From Candidatus Nanoarchaeia archaeon (GTDB lineage: Archaea; Nanobdellota; Nanobdellia; Tiddalikarchaeales; Tiddalikarchaeaceae): a stretch of 12,732 nt of DNA. Both the position numbers and the translations under genes were made by a program. Below are positions 1 through 5,679 of this stretch, one piece after another. Below the pieces are notes generated by a model. That model made no database searches and was not told where the DNA came from. It saw only the letters and a program-made list of their open reading frames with translations. The stretch spans positions 1 to 12,732 of the forward strand of contig JAQVLH010000014.1 of assembly GCA_028704265.1 (NCBI GenBank), written 5' to 3'. Within the stretch, counting starts at the first letter, position 1, and every line of letters starts with the position of its first letter.

Positions 1-12
1 TTAGTGGTGAAC

Positions 13-34
13 AAATCCACAAATCCACGGATTT
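13..34. repeat. short tandem and inverted repeat upstream of the first gene
   Basis: The octamer AAATCCAC occurs twice in tandem (13-20 and 21-28). The second copy runs into GGATTT (29-34), making a 6-bp inverted repeat AAATCC-AC-GGATTT. It lies about 30 nt upstream of the TATA element of the next gene, so an operator or activator site is possible, but nothing else in the window repeats it. It could also be the tail of a structure that begins outside the window. Confidence 0.4.
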
Positions 35-60
35 AGGAATGCAAGAATTCTTTTTAGTTC

Positions 61-68
61 TTTAAATA
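61..68 (+). promoter_or_regulatory. TATA element of the 66-residue gene
   Basis: TTTAAATA is centred about 27 nt before the ATG at 92. That is the archaeal TATA-to-start distance, so the transcript should begin at or next to the start codon (leaderless). No Shine-Dalgarno sequence precedes the ATG, which fits. Confidence 0.55.
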
Positions 69-91
69 CTTCTTTAATCCCAATAATTTTT

Positions 92-292
92 ATGTATATT
101 AAAAAGAAAATAGTCACACTAAAAAAAGGGAAACTTGGAGTCTACTACTATGTAGCTATGAGCATCAGAGTTAACGGCAAAGTCAGGCCTGAAATCATTA
201 AGTATGTTGGCAAGAGAGTTCCAATTCAAGTAATAGAATATGTAAAAAGAAAAAATGAAGAGTTTAAGATGAAAAGAAAACTGAAATGCTAA
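92..292 (+). CDS. small basic protein resembling the N-terminal end of IS1634-type transposases
   Basis: This is a 66-residue, strongly basic protein. Its core, roughly residues 14-42, has a YYYV-x5-RVNGKVR-x6-YVGK pattern. It resembles the beta-rich N-terminal segment of IS1634-family (IS4-like) transposases, where an aromatic run is followed by an R-x-NGKVR-x-K-x-x-x-Y-x-G motif. The DDE catalytic domain is absent: the frame stops at 290-292 after a lysine-rich tail and nothing downstream continues the homology. It has its own TATA element and is probably translated without a leader, so it may be a stand-alone small protein using this fold rather than a decayed transposase. The function is unknown. 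The resemblance was judged by eye; that the gene is real is more certain than the family. Confidence 0.6.
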   Translation: MYIKKKIVTLKKGKLGVYYYVAMSIRVNGKVRPEIIKYVGKRVPIQVIEYVKRKNEEFKMKRKLKC

Positions 293-300
293 AAGCAGTC

Positions 301-310
301 TTTATATATT
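301..310 (+). promoter_or_regulatory. TATA element upstream of the split-TFB pair
   Basis: TTTATATATT starts 8 nt after the stop codon of the preceding gene. Its centre is about 27 nt upstream of an ATG at 332 and about 190 nt upstream of the zinc-ribbon gene. If used, it gives an mRNA with a leader of roughly 160 nt before the ATG at 494. That fits the strong Shine-Dalgarno site of that gene, which a leaderless gene would not need. Confidence 0.5.
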
Positions 311-331
311 ACTTTAACACATTATATTATT

Positions 332-379
332 ATGATGTCAACTATACTTTATTTCAGCAGGGAAATAATAAAAGCATAG
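332..379 (+). other. possible 15-codon leaderless upstream ORF in the leader of the split-TFB pair
   Basis: An ATG lies at the predicted transcription start and opens a 15-codon frame (MMSTILYFSREIIKA) ending in TAG at 377-379. Apart from this, 293-493 holds only A/T-rich sequence and the Shine-Dalgarno site of the next gene. The frame is short enough to be chance. Its only support is the TATA-to-ATG distance, which matches the other leaderless genes in the window. Confidence 0.25.
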
Positions 380-493
380 ACAACGTCAGATTAATCTTTT
401 AAAACTATTGAATAAGAGTTTTTGAATAATTTTTTTGTTAAAATGTAACTAGGTTAAAAAAAAAGCATTCGATTAAAATGGAGGTGTTAATTT

Positions 494-730
494 ATGCTTT
501 GTCCTAACTGCAATATAGTTATGATAAAAGGAAGGTACGAATATTACTGCTATCACTGCGGCCATGTAATAGATGATTACATCTATTATGGAGGAAACGT
601 GAAGGCAACTAAGGAGAGCTTGTACAATGCTTGGAGATGCAACTTCAGGCAAACAATGAGTGAAGCAAAAATAATAAACGGCAGAGCTATACTAAATAAT
701 AGAATGGCTTGCCCTGTGAGGTGTCGATAA
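494..730 (+). CDS. zinc-ribbon protein, TFB N-terminal-like
   Basis: The 78-residue protein begins with a zinc ribbon: C3-x2-C6, twelve residues, then C19-x2-C22-G-H-V-I-D-D. A ribbon ending in C-x-x-C-G-x-V-I-D/E is typical of the TFIIB/TFB N-terminus, which contacts the RNA polymerase dock domain. The remaining 50 residues contain aromatic and basic positions but no second recognisable domain. A strong Shine-Dalgarno site, GGAGGTG at 480-486, is 7 nt from the ATG. The stop codon shares its last base with the start of the next gene (TAATG), so the two are translated together. Together the pair reads like a TFB divided between ribbon and core. A generic rubredoxin-like ribbon is the alternative, as such ribbons are widespread. 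Confidence 0.7.
   Translation: MLCPNCNIVMIKGRYEYYCYHCGHVIDDYIYYGGNVKATKESLYNAWRCNFRQTMSEAKIINGRAILNNRMACPVRCR
718..723 (+). promoter_or_regulatory. Shine-Dalgarno site fixing the start of the cyclin-repeat gene
   Basis: GAGGTG sits 6 nt before the ATG at 730, inside the last codons of the zinc-ribbon gene. It picks 730 as the start over the in-frame TTG at 709, which has no such site. Confidence 0.7.
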
Positions 731-1035
731 TGACGAACTACAATGAGAGAAGATTCGGAATAAATGAGCCAGAAATAGACATAATATGTGAAAACCTGGA
801 ACTAAAAGAGTACCAAGTAAGCGAAGTAAAAAGGCTGTATTTCAATGCCTTGCAGAAATATATAACACAAGGCAGAGAACTAGGCTTATCAATAGGAGCT
901 TTAGCTTATTATGTGGTCAAGAACTACGGAGGAGAGTTAACAATGAAAACAATAGCTAGCAAACTAAACCTGAATGAGAAACTGCTCTTCAAAGCTTTAA
1001 GACACTTAAAAAGAGAAATGATGCTCAAATACTAA
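730..1035 (+). CDS. single cyclin-type repeat protein, TFB core-like
   Basis: The protein has 101 residues from the ATG at 730. Over nearly its full length it follows the pattern of one TFB/TFIIB cyclin repeat: an N-terminal NER segment, a helix like E-x-D-x-I-x-x-x-L-x-L (residues 14-26), a helix with Y-x-x-A-L (38-41), a G-R-x-x-G-L-S-I-x-A-L-A-Y-Y segment (48-61) standing where TFB has GRS-x-x-x-x-x-A-A-x-Y, and a C-terminal helix-turn-helix (71-97). Full TFB has two such repeats plus the ribbon, about 300 residues; here there is one repeat and the ribbon is a separate gene just upstream, coupled by TAATG. It may be a regulatory or virus-like mini-TFB, or a DNA-binding protein that has kept only the fold. 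Conserved TFB contact residues could not be checked without an alignment. Confidence 0.65.
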   Translation: MTNYNERRFGINEPEIDIICENLELKEYQVSEVKRLYFNALQKYITQGRELGLSIGALAYYVVKNYGGELTMKTIASKLNLNEKLLFKALRHLKREMMLKY

Positions 1036-1056
1036 TCTTGTTTTTTAAATTTTTAG
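1036..1056 (+). terminator. T-rich transcription terminator
   Basis: Immediately after the TAA of the cyclin-repeat gene come two T runs (six Ts and five Ts) with no stem. Archaeal RNA polymerase ends transcription at such runs. The region is A/T-rich generally, so the call is tentative. Confidence 0.4.
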
Positions 1057-1122
1057 TTAATAAAATATAATCATCTTTTAACAGATATTATTTTAAACAA
1101 AAAAATTTTAATAATAAATTTA

Positions 1123-1293
1123 ATGAACAATAAAAGTCAAACTGAATGGTTTATTGGAGTGGTATGTATATTTTTAATTGGAGGAATTATTGGCATGGCA
1201 TCATTACCTGCTTTTCCAGGTAGATTTTTTGTTTCAGGAGTTGTTCTTTCAGTTATAGCTGTTGGTGGATTTTCTATTATAATTAAAAGATAA
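1123..1293 (+). CDS. 56-residue membrane protein with two predicted helices
   Basis: ATG at 1123 opens a 56-codon frame ending TAA at 1291-1293. After a short polar start (MNNKSQTEW) there are two hydrophobic stretches, residues 10-30 with a GG-x-x-G motif and residues 36-54, separated by a short P-F-P-G-R turn. The protein ends in IKR. This suggests a small hairpin-like membrane protein with both ends probably cytoplasmic. A weak TATA-like TTATTTTAAA lies about 30 nt upstream and there is no Shine-Dalgarno site, as in the other leaderless genes. The gene ends 7 nt before the helicase-nuclease stop codon on the other strand. It has no recognised family. The hydrophobic pattern and tight convergent packing argue that it is real. 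Confidence 0.5.
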   Translation: MNNKSQTEWFIGVVCIFLIGGIIGMASLPAFPGRFFVSGVVLSVIAVGGFSIIIKR

Positions 1294-1300
1294 TATATTA

Positions 1301-3982
1301 TTACTCTTTTTTTAATTGCTCAACTATTGCCCTCCATAATGGGTTGTTTTGTTCGTCTGCGTCAATTAGGCCTTGTATGAATGTGTCAGGGTCTTTTTTC
1401 CAGTCTATTATTTTTTGCAAATGGTCAGTAAGTGTTTTTATTGCTGTTGCTCTTGGCTGGGAGTCATCTAAGAAAGAGTCTATTTTTCCGTTGTTTATTT
1501 TAGCCTTAAGGCCTATGTATCCTATTGCTACTTTTATCTTAGTTTCTGGTATTCCATTAAGCATTGATAATGCTTTCTTGTAGCCTGATAATTGCTGCCT
1601 GTATTCTGATGAGGATGAGTCATTCTTTGATGTTTTCCAGTCAACAATCAAGTATTCATTCTTGTTTTTGAAGATTGCATCCAATACTCCACTGAATTTG
1701 AAATCGTAATCAATTCCAAACAATTCCTTTACTGAGAAAGTGAAATATTGTTCAGGTTTTTCAACTTCCGGATAAGTCTTTTTAATCTCGCTTATTAATT
1801 TTTTAACATTGTCATAATAAGGCTTTAATTCAGGATACTCTTGAGTTTTTTCATTATTTAACACTGCTTCTGCGTAATCATGCACTTTTGTTCCTAATTC
1901 CATTTCAGGGCTTGATTCCCTAATGCTTAAAATATTATTTCTCAAGAACTCAAAAGCGTCCGTGTTAATGCTGGTGAATGAGATTTTCTCAAGATTCTTA
2001 AAATAGTTATTAATGAAGTCTTTAACCCATGATTCCTTGCTTTCTAAAAACTTCTTGGCTTTTTCATAATCTTTTGAAACAAACAAAGCAAAGGCCTTGC
2101 TTAACTTTTCATTAATATTGCTCATTGATTCCTGAGTTGTTTCATACTTTTCTGAATCGCAGTATTTAGTGATGTATTCTTCAGGCTTTTCAGCAATAAT
2201 GAACAACTTATCCTTAGCTCTAGTGAATGCAACGAAATCAATCCTGTAATCTTCCTCTTCTAACTCCTCATCAGCGTTAATGTTTTTAGTTTTCAGTATT
2301 GCCTGAACAACTGTGTCAGCAAAATTCTTGTTATCCTTGTTCTTTTTAGGCAAATAAATCACTTGCTCGTATTCCAAGCCTTTTGATTTATGAACAGTGC
2401 TTACAACAATCCTCGATTTAGAGTCAATATCTCTTGACAGTAAGTCAGAGGATAGCATGAAGTTGTTAATATTCTCATAATTAATACTATCTAAATACTT
2501 TAATGATTCATCAAAAGAGTCCTTAATACTCATTGCTGCAAAAACGTACTCTTTGCCATAAGAAACGCTAATAGGCATAATATGATTCTCAAACAAATTG
2601 CTAACTTCTTTAGTATTAGTGACCGAATCTTTTAATTCCTTGAACTTAGGGCAGGCCTTGTAAATCTCTTCTACTTTTAATTTCTTTTCGGCAGCTAATT
2701 CAAAAGCTAACTGAATAGTTATTGGAAAGAAAGGAGTAAACATGCTATTCTTAACATCCTCTATTTTGGAGCTGAATAGGCCTCTTAGGAAATGAATAAT
2801 GTTATCTTTGGCTTCTCTTGATGCTGAAAAAAAGGTTGAAGAGTGCTCAATATTCCTTGCCTTTAATTCCTTTGAAATCTTAATGACTTGATCGTTGGTT
2901 CTTGCAATTATAGCAACCTGCTTTTTTGGATCCTTGCCAAAGCTTTCAGCTATCTTAATAGCTAATTCGCAAGCGCTGACAATCTTTTTGTCCTTGTCAA
3001 TCAAATAAACCATTGGTTTAGCGCCAGTTTTTCCTTTCTCGTTCTTTAAATCCTTTAATTCTTCCTTGATTGATTTATCCTTAGTCTTTTCAATAAAGCT
3101 ATATTTGGCATAATCAAGTATTTCCTGAGAGCTTCTGAAATTACTGGACAATACGAAGTTCTTAGCAGTGCCGAATTTCTCAAAGTTGCTAATGGAACCT
3201 CCTTGGAATCCAAAAATGGCCTGCTTCTTGTCACCAACTGCTACGAAATTCTCGCAGCTTCTTAATGCAATATTAGCCTCTAAAGAGTTAACATCCTGCA
3301 GTTCATCAATTAAGACGTATTTGAATTTAGGAATATCTTTTATTTTTAAGAAATTAATAAGCATGTCAGCGTAATCAATGCCTTTCTTGGACTTAATCTT
3401 CTCATAATGCTTGAAGATTTCAATAAAGAATGAAGCAAAGGTTTCAATCTCTTCCTTAGTGTAAGCAGTGTCTCCTAATAGCTTAGATTTAACGAGTTCT
3501 AAGTCAATATCGTTAGGCAAGACATCAAAGCTTTTCAAATATCTTAGCAAGTTCTCTAATTTAGGAACAATAGTGTCAATCAAGTAACTATCCCCGTAAT
3601 TCAGTACCTCTTTTGCTTTCAAAATCTCATAAATAGCATACCTTAACAAGTTAGAAGAAACAACTTCCTGGCTGTCCAAATACTCTAAAGCGTAAGAGTG
3701 GAAAGTGTGAACTTTAATGTCGGATAAGTTACAGTTATCCTTTCTTTTCTTAAGCTCCTCAATTAACCTATTCTCTAACTCATTCTTGGCCTTAGTTGTA
3801 AAAGTCAAGCACAAAATATCCTTCGGGCTGAAGCCGTTGTCAATCAAAACTAAATATTTGCACACTAGTAAGAATGTTTTTCCAGTTCCTGGATTAGCTG
3901 TAACTAGGATGCTTCCGTCTTGCTCTAAGACCTTAATCTTTTCTTCATTTACAATAGATTTAATCTCTTTTGAAACGTTCAT
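1301..3982 (-). CDS. UvrD/Rep-family helicase fused to a RecB-type PD-(D/E)XK nuclease
   Basis: An 893-residue single-chain superfamily 1A helicase-nuclease. Helicase motifs in order: Walker A ANPGTGKT (29-36), motif Ia LTFTTKA (about 59-65), Walker B VLIDELQD (223-230), motif III GDKKQAIFGFQGG (about 250-262), motif V STVHKSKGLEYEQVIYL (528-544) and motif VI FVAFTRAKDKL (583-593). The C-terminal 200 residues carry the RecB/AddB nuclease signature: G-x-x-x-H-D (H701), GVLDAIF (D768), VDWKTSK (D781, K783) and QQLSGY (Q797, Y801). It should unwind and degrade DNA from ends, in recombination repair or against foreign DNA, like AddA without its partner. The frame extends in phase to a TTG at 4054, but that extension crosses the promoter region; the ATG at 3982 has a TATA-like element about 28-31 nt upstream and is preferred. 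No inhibitory Chi-recognition partner or iron-sulfur cysteine cluster is seen. Confidence 0.93.
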   Translation of the reverse strand: MNVSKEIKSIVNEEKIKVLEQDGSILVTANPGTGKTFLLVCKYLVLIDNGFSPKDILCLTFTTKAKNELENRLIEELKKRKDNCNLSDIKVHTFHSYALEYLDSQEVVSSNLLRYAIYEILKAKEVLNYGDSYLIDTIVPKLENLLRYLKSFDVLPNDIDLELVKSKLLGDTAYTKEEIETFASFFIEIFKHYEKIKSKKGIDYADMLINFLKIKDIPKFKYVLIDELQDVNSLEANIALRSCENFVAVGDKKQAIFGFQGGSISNFEKFGTAKNFVLSSNFRSSQEILDYAKYSFIEKTKDKSIKEELKDLKNEKGKTGAKPMVYLIDKDKKIVSACELAIKIAESFGKDPKKQVAIIARTNDQVIKISKELKARNIEHSSTFFSASREAKDNIIHFLRGLFSSKIEDVKNSMFTPFFPITIQLAFELAAEKKLKVEEIYKACPKFKELKDSVTNTKEVSNLFENHIMPISVSYGKEYVFAAMSIKDSFDESLKYLDSINYENINNFMLSSDLLSRDIDSKSRIVVSTVHKSKGLEYEQVIYLPKKNKDNKNFADTVVQAILKTKNINADEELEEEDYRIDFVAFTRAKDKLFIIAEKPEEYITKYCDSEKYETTQESMSNINEKLSKAFALFVSKDYEKAKKFLESKESWVKDFINNYFKNLEKISFTSINTDAFEFLRNNILSIRESSPEMELGTKVHDYAEAVLNNEKTQEYPELKPYYDNVKKLISEIKKTYPEVEKPEQYFTFSVKELFGIDYDFKFSGVLDAIFKNKNEYLIVDWKTSKNDSSSSEYRQQLSGYKKALSMLNGIPETKIKVAIGYIGLKAKINNGKIDSFLDDSQPRATAIKTLTDHLQKIIDWKKDPDTFIQGLIDADEQNNPLWRAIVEQLKKE

Positions 3983-4006
3983 ATCTAATTTTAAACTAAA
4001 AAATGG

Positions 4007-4017
4007 AATATAATAAA
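4007..4017 (-). promoter_or_regulatory. TATA-like element of the helicase-nuclease gene
   Basis: Read on the - strand, TTTATTATATT lies about 28-31 nt before the ATG at 3982, consistent with a leaderless or near-leaderless transcript. No Shine-Dalgarno site precedes that ATG. It is only about 20 nt from the divergent TATA element at 4032-4039. Confidence 0.45.
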
Positions 4018-4031
4018 ACTTGCTTTTTTTA

Positions 4032-4039
4032 TTTATATA
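4032..4039 (+). promoter_or_regulatory. TATA element of the YdjM-like gene
   Basis: TTTATATA is centred about 26 nt before the ATG at 4062. It predicts a leaderless mRNA and excludes the in-frame TTG at 4020 as the start, because the element lies downstream of that codon. Confidence 0.6.
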
Positions 4040-4061
4040 CTTCTTTGCTCTCAATCCTTTT

Positions 4062-4511
4062 ATGATTTGGTTAACTCACATCAATTTTGCTATACTTGTT
4101 TCTTTATTATTAGGTTTAAATCCTAATATGCTGCTTGTTTTGTTTAGTATACTTCCTGATATTGATAATCCTAACACTTTGCTTGGGAAGTTTTTTCCTT
4201 GGATTAGTGAGTATTTTTACAAAAAATTTGGTCACAGAGGCTTATTTCATAGTATTTATTGGTCTCTACTGCTAGGATTACTATCATTTGTAGAGACCAA
4301 TTTCTTATTTTGCTTCATTGGATACACTGCTCACATAGTTTTGGACCTGTTTACACCTTCAGGAGTGCAGTTATTCTATCCAAACAAGTCAAGATTCGTT
4401 ATTTTTGATGGTCCAGTAGAGACTGGTTCCGCTAAAGATGTCATAATATGCTTTATAGTCTTAGTATTAGAATGCGTTGTTGTTTACTATGAATTCAGTC
4501 TCATTCCTTGA
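4062..4511 (+). CDS. YdjM-type membrane-bound metal-dependent hydrolase
   Basis: A 149-residue integral membrane protein of the YdjM / DUF457 family, named in databases as inner-membrane metal-dependent hydrolases; the physiological substrate is unknown. Family marks are all present: THINFA near the N-terminus (H6), LPDIDNP (D33, D35), GHRGLFHS (H58, H63) and GYTAHIVLDLFTPSGV (H91, D95), followed by a Y-P-N strand. These His/Asp residues would bind metal at the membrane face. Hydrophobic helices are seen at about 8-32, 64-78, 80-97 and 126-142. The ATG at 4062 is chosen because the TATA element sits inside the longer in-frame extension. It is divergent from the helicase-nuclease with about 80 nt between the start codons, which share a compact two-way promoter. 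Confidence 0.85.
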   Translation: MIWLTHINFAILVSLLLGLNPNMLLVLFSILPDIDNPNTLLGKFFPWISEYFYKKFGHRGLFHSIYWSLLLGLLSFVETNFLFCFIGYTAHIVLDLFTPSGVQLFYPNKSRFVIFDGPVETGSAKDVIICFIVLVLECVVVYYEFSLIP

Positions 4512-4513
4512 GA

Positions 4514-4531
4514 ATACACTAACTAGTGTAT
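4514..4531. repeat. perfect 8-bp palindrome just after the YdjM-like gene
   Basis: ATACACTA-AC-TAGTGTAT has perfect 8-bp arms and starts 3 nt after the stop codon. It could be a dyad operator for the following winged-helix gene or part of a 3' end structure. No T run follows directly, so it does not look like an intrinsic terminator. Confidence 0.5.
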
Positions 4532-4544
4532 AATATATTCTAAT

Positions 4545-4566
4545 AAAAGAATAATTTTATTCTTTT
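4545..4566. repeat. perfect 10-bp palindrome overlapping the ATPase promoter
   Basis: AAAAGAATAA-TT-TTATTCTTTT has perfect 10-bp arms with a 2-nt centre, and its right arm runs into the TATA element of the gene at 4594. A dimeric regulator bound here would block TBP, so this is a plausible operator. On RNA it would be an A/U hairpin followed by Ts and could also end transcripts of the YdjM-like gene. Confidence 0.5.
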
Positions 4567-4572
4567 TATAAT
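4563..4572 (+). promoter_or_regulatory. TATA element of the winged-helix ATPase gene
   Basis: TTTTTATAAT is centred about 27 nt before the ATG at 4594, again predicting a leaderless mRNA. No Shine-Dalgarno site is present. Confidence 0.55.
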
Positions 4573-4593
4573 AGTTTAATTCTAATACCTTTC

Positions 4594-5652
4594 ATGTGGT
4601 CAAAGCTTGTGCAGTTGTGTTCTAAAACAAAGAATCATCAGATGATACTTGAAGAATTATTTGATAAATCTAAAACTTTTATTGAAATAAAAAATGTAAA
4701 CAAAAAGACTTTCTACAGAATAATTAATTCTTACGTAATCAATGGAATTGCTGAAAAGAATGAAAACAAATACTCTTTGACTATCAAAGGAAAGTTGTTA
4801 GCTTTGGTTGTCTTAGGAAAATTTGAATCAATTAACACAGAATTAAAACAAGAATTAATCTTTGATTCTAAGGATTTATTTATTGAAAGAAAAGAAGTGA
4901 TTGATGAAATCCTTTATAATGCTGAAAGGAAAAAGAATGTTTTAATCTTAGGAGAAAGTGGTTTTGGCAAAACTGCATTGCTGAAAAGATTGAATGATAA
5001 ATACTTGAAAGGCAGCGTTTACTGCGAGATTAAGCCAATAAAGACTTGCCTAGAAAACATATGCAAAGCTAAAGGAATAGGAATAAGCAAATCAGCTAAT
5101 AAGTCAGAATTATTGAATAAATTACGACAAGACAATAATCACATAATTGTATTATTAGATTCAATAGAATCCGCCACTATTAATGACAAAAAAATAATCA
5201 AGGATTTAATGAGAAACAACTGCCAATTCATCTTTGCAGGAATAAACAATAAAGCATTCATAGACTTTGACCACTTAATCAGACTAAAAACACTGAATAA
5301 CCTAGAAGCTAACCAATTAGTAAACAAATTACTAGAAGGCAAATGCGACAACATTAATGAAGTAATAAGAATAGTTCAAAACAGCACAAATAACACTCCA
5401 GACCAAATAATCAAAGTCTGCAATCAAAACTTAGCACTTAAAGAGCTAAATGAAGAGAATAAACTAGTAGAGCATATCAAGCCAACAACTAACAGGATAA
5501 ACCTAATCAGCACAAACAATGTGGTAAATATAGCCTACTTAATGATATCGATGAGATACTTATTATATGGCCAAAAGCAATACGAAATAGGATACTGGTT
5601 CTCAACAGTAGCATACCTAATATTCTTCCTATTCAGAAGAAGGAAAAAATAG
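4594..5652 (+). CDS. winged-helix P-loop ATPase with C-terminal membrane anchor
   Basis: The protein has 352 residues. Residues 1-72 have the size and pattern of a winged helix-turn-helix: helices around an F-x-E-I-K-N-V-N-K-K-T-F-Y-R-I-I segment, then an N-x-Y-S-L-T-I-K-G wing. An AAA/STAND-type nucleotide-binding domain follows: Walker A GESGFGKT (120-127), Walker B IIVLLDS (184-190), a sensor-like CQFIFAGINN strand (210-219) and an L-x-x-L-E-A-N-Q-L helix. Residues 308-325 and 332-347 are hydrophobic and the chain ends in RRRKK, so two membrane helices probably tether it with the rest in the cytoplasm. It could be a membrane-linked, nucleotide-controlled regulator or defence sensor; the partner is unknown. 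Two palindromes precede it. The nuclease gene follows after 27 nt. Confidence 0.75.
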   Translation: MWSKLVQLCSKTKNHQMILEELFDKSKTFIEIKNVNKKTFYRIINSYVINGIAEKNENKYSLTIKGKLLALVVLGKFESINTELKQELIFDSKDLFIERKEVIDEILYNAERKKNVLILGESGFGKTALLKRLNDKYLKGSVYCEIKPIKTCLENICKAKGIGISKSANKSELLNKLRQDNNHIIVLLDSIESATINDKKIIKDLMRNNCQFIFAGINNKAFIDFDHLIRLKTLNNLEANQLVNKLLEGKCDNINEVIRIVQNSTNNTPDQIIKVCNQNLALKELNEENKLVEHIKPTTNRINLISTNNVVNIAYLMISMRYLLYGQKQYEIGYWFSTVAYLIFFLFRRRKK

Positions 5653-5679
5653 ATAAATTAAAGACATTAATATTAAAGT

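Noticed and set aside
709..729. TTG start for the cyclin-repeat gene
   Set aside because: The GAGGTG site and the TAATG overlap point to the ATG at 730.
494..1035. Zinc-ribbon and cyclin ORFs as one gene broken by a frameshift
   Set aside because: Both have proper Shine-Dalgarno sites and a clean stop-start overlap, which a chance frameshift would not create. Only resequencing or homologues can exclude it fully.
3983..4054. N-terminal extension of the helicase-nuclease to a TTG at 4054
   Set aside because: The added 24 residues do not resemble helicase sequence, they cross the divergent promoter, and the ATG at 3982 has a TATA-like element at a suitable distance.
4020..4061. Earlier TTG start for the YdjM-like gene
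   Set aside because: The TATA element at 4032-4039 lies within this stretch, and the ATG at 4062 places the THINFA motif right at the N-terminus, as in the family.
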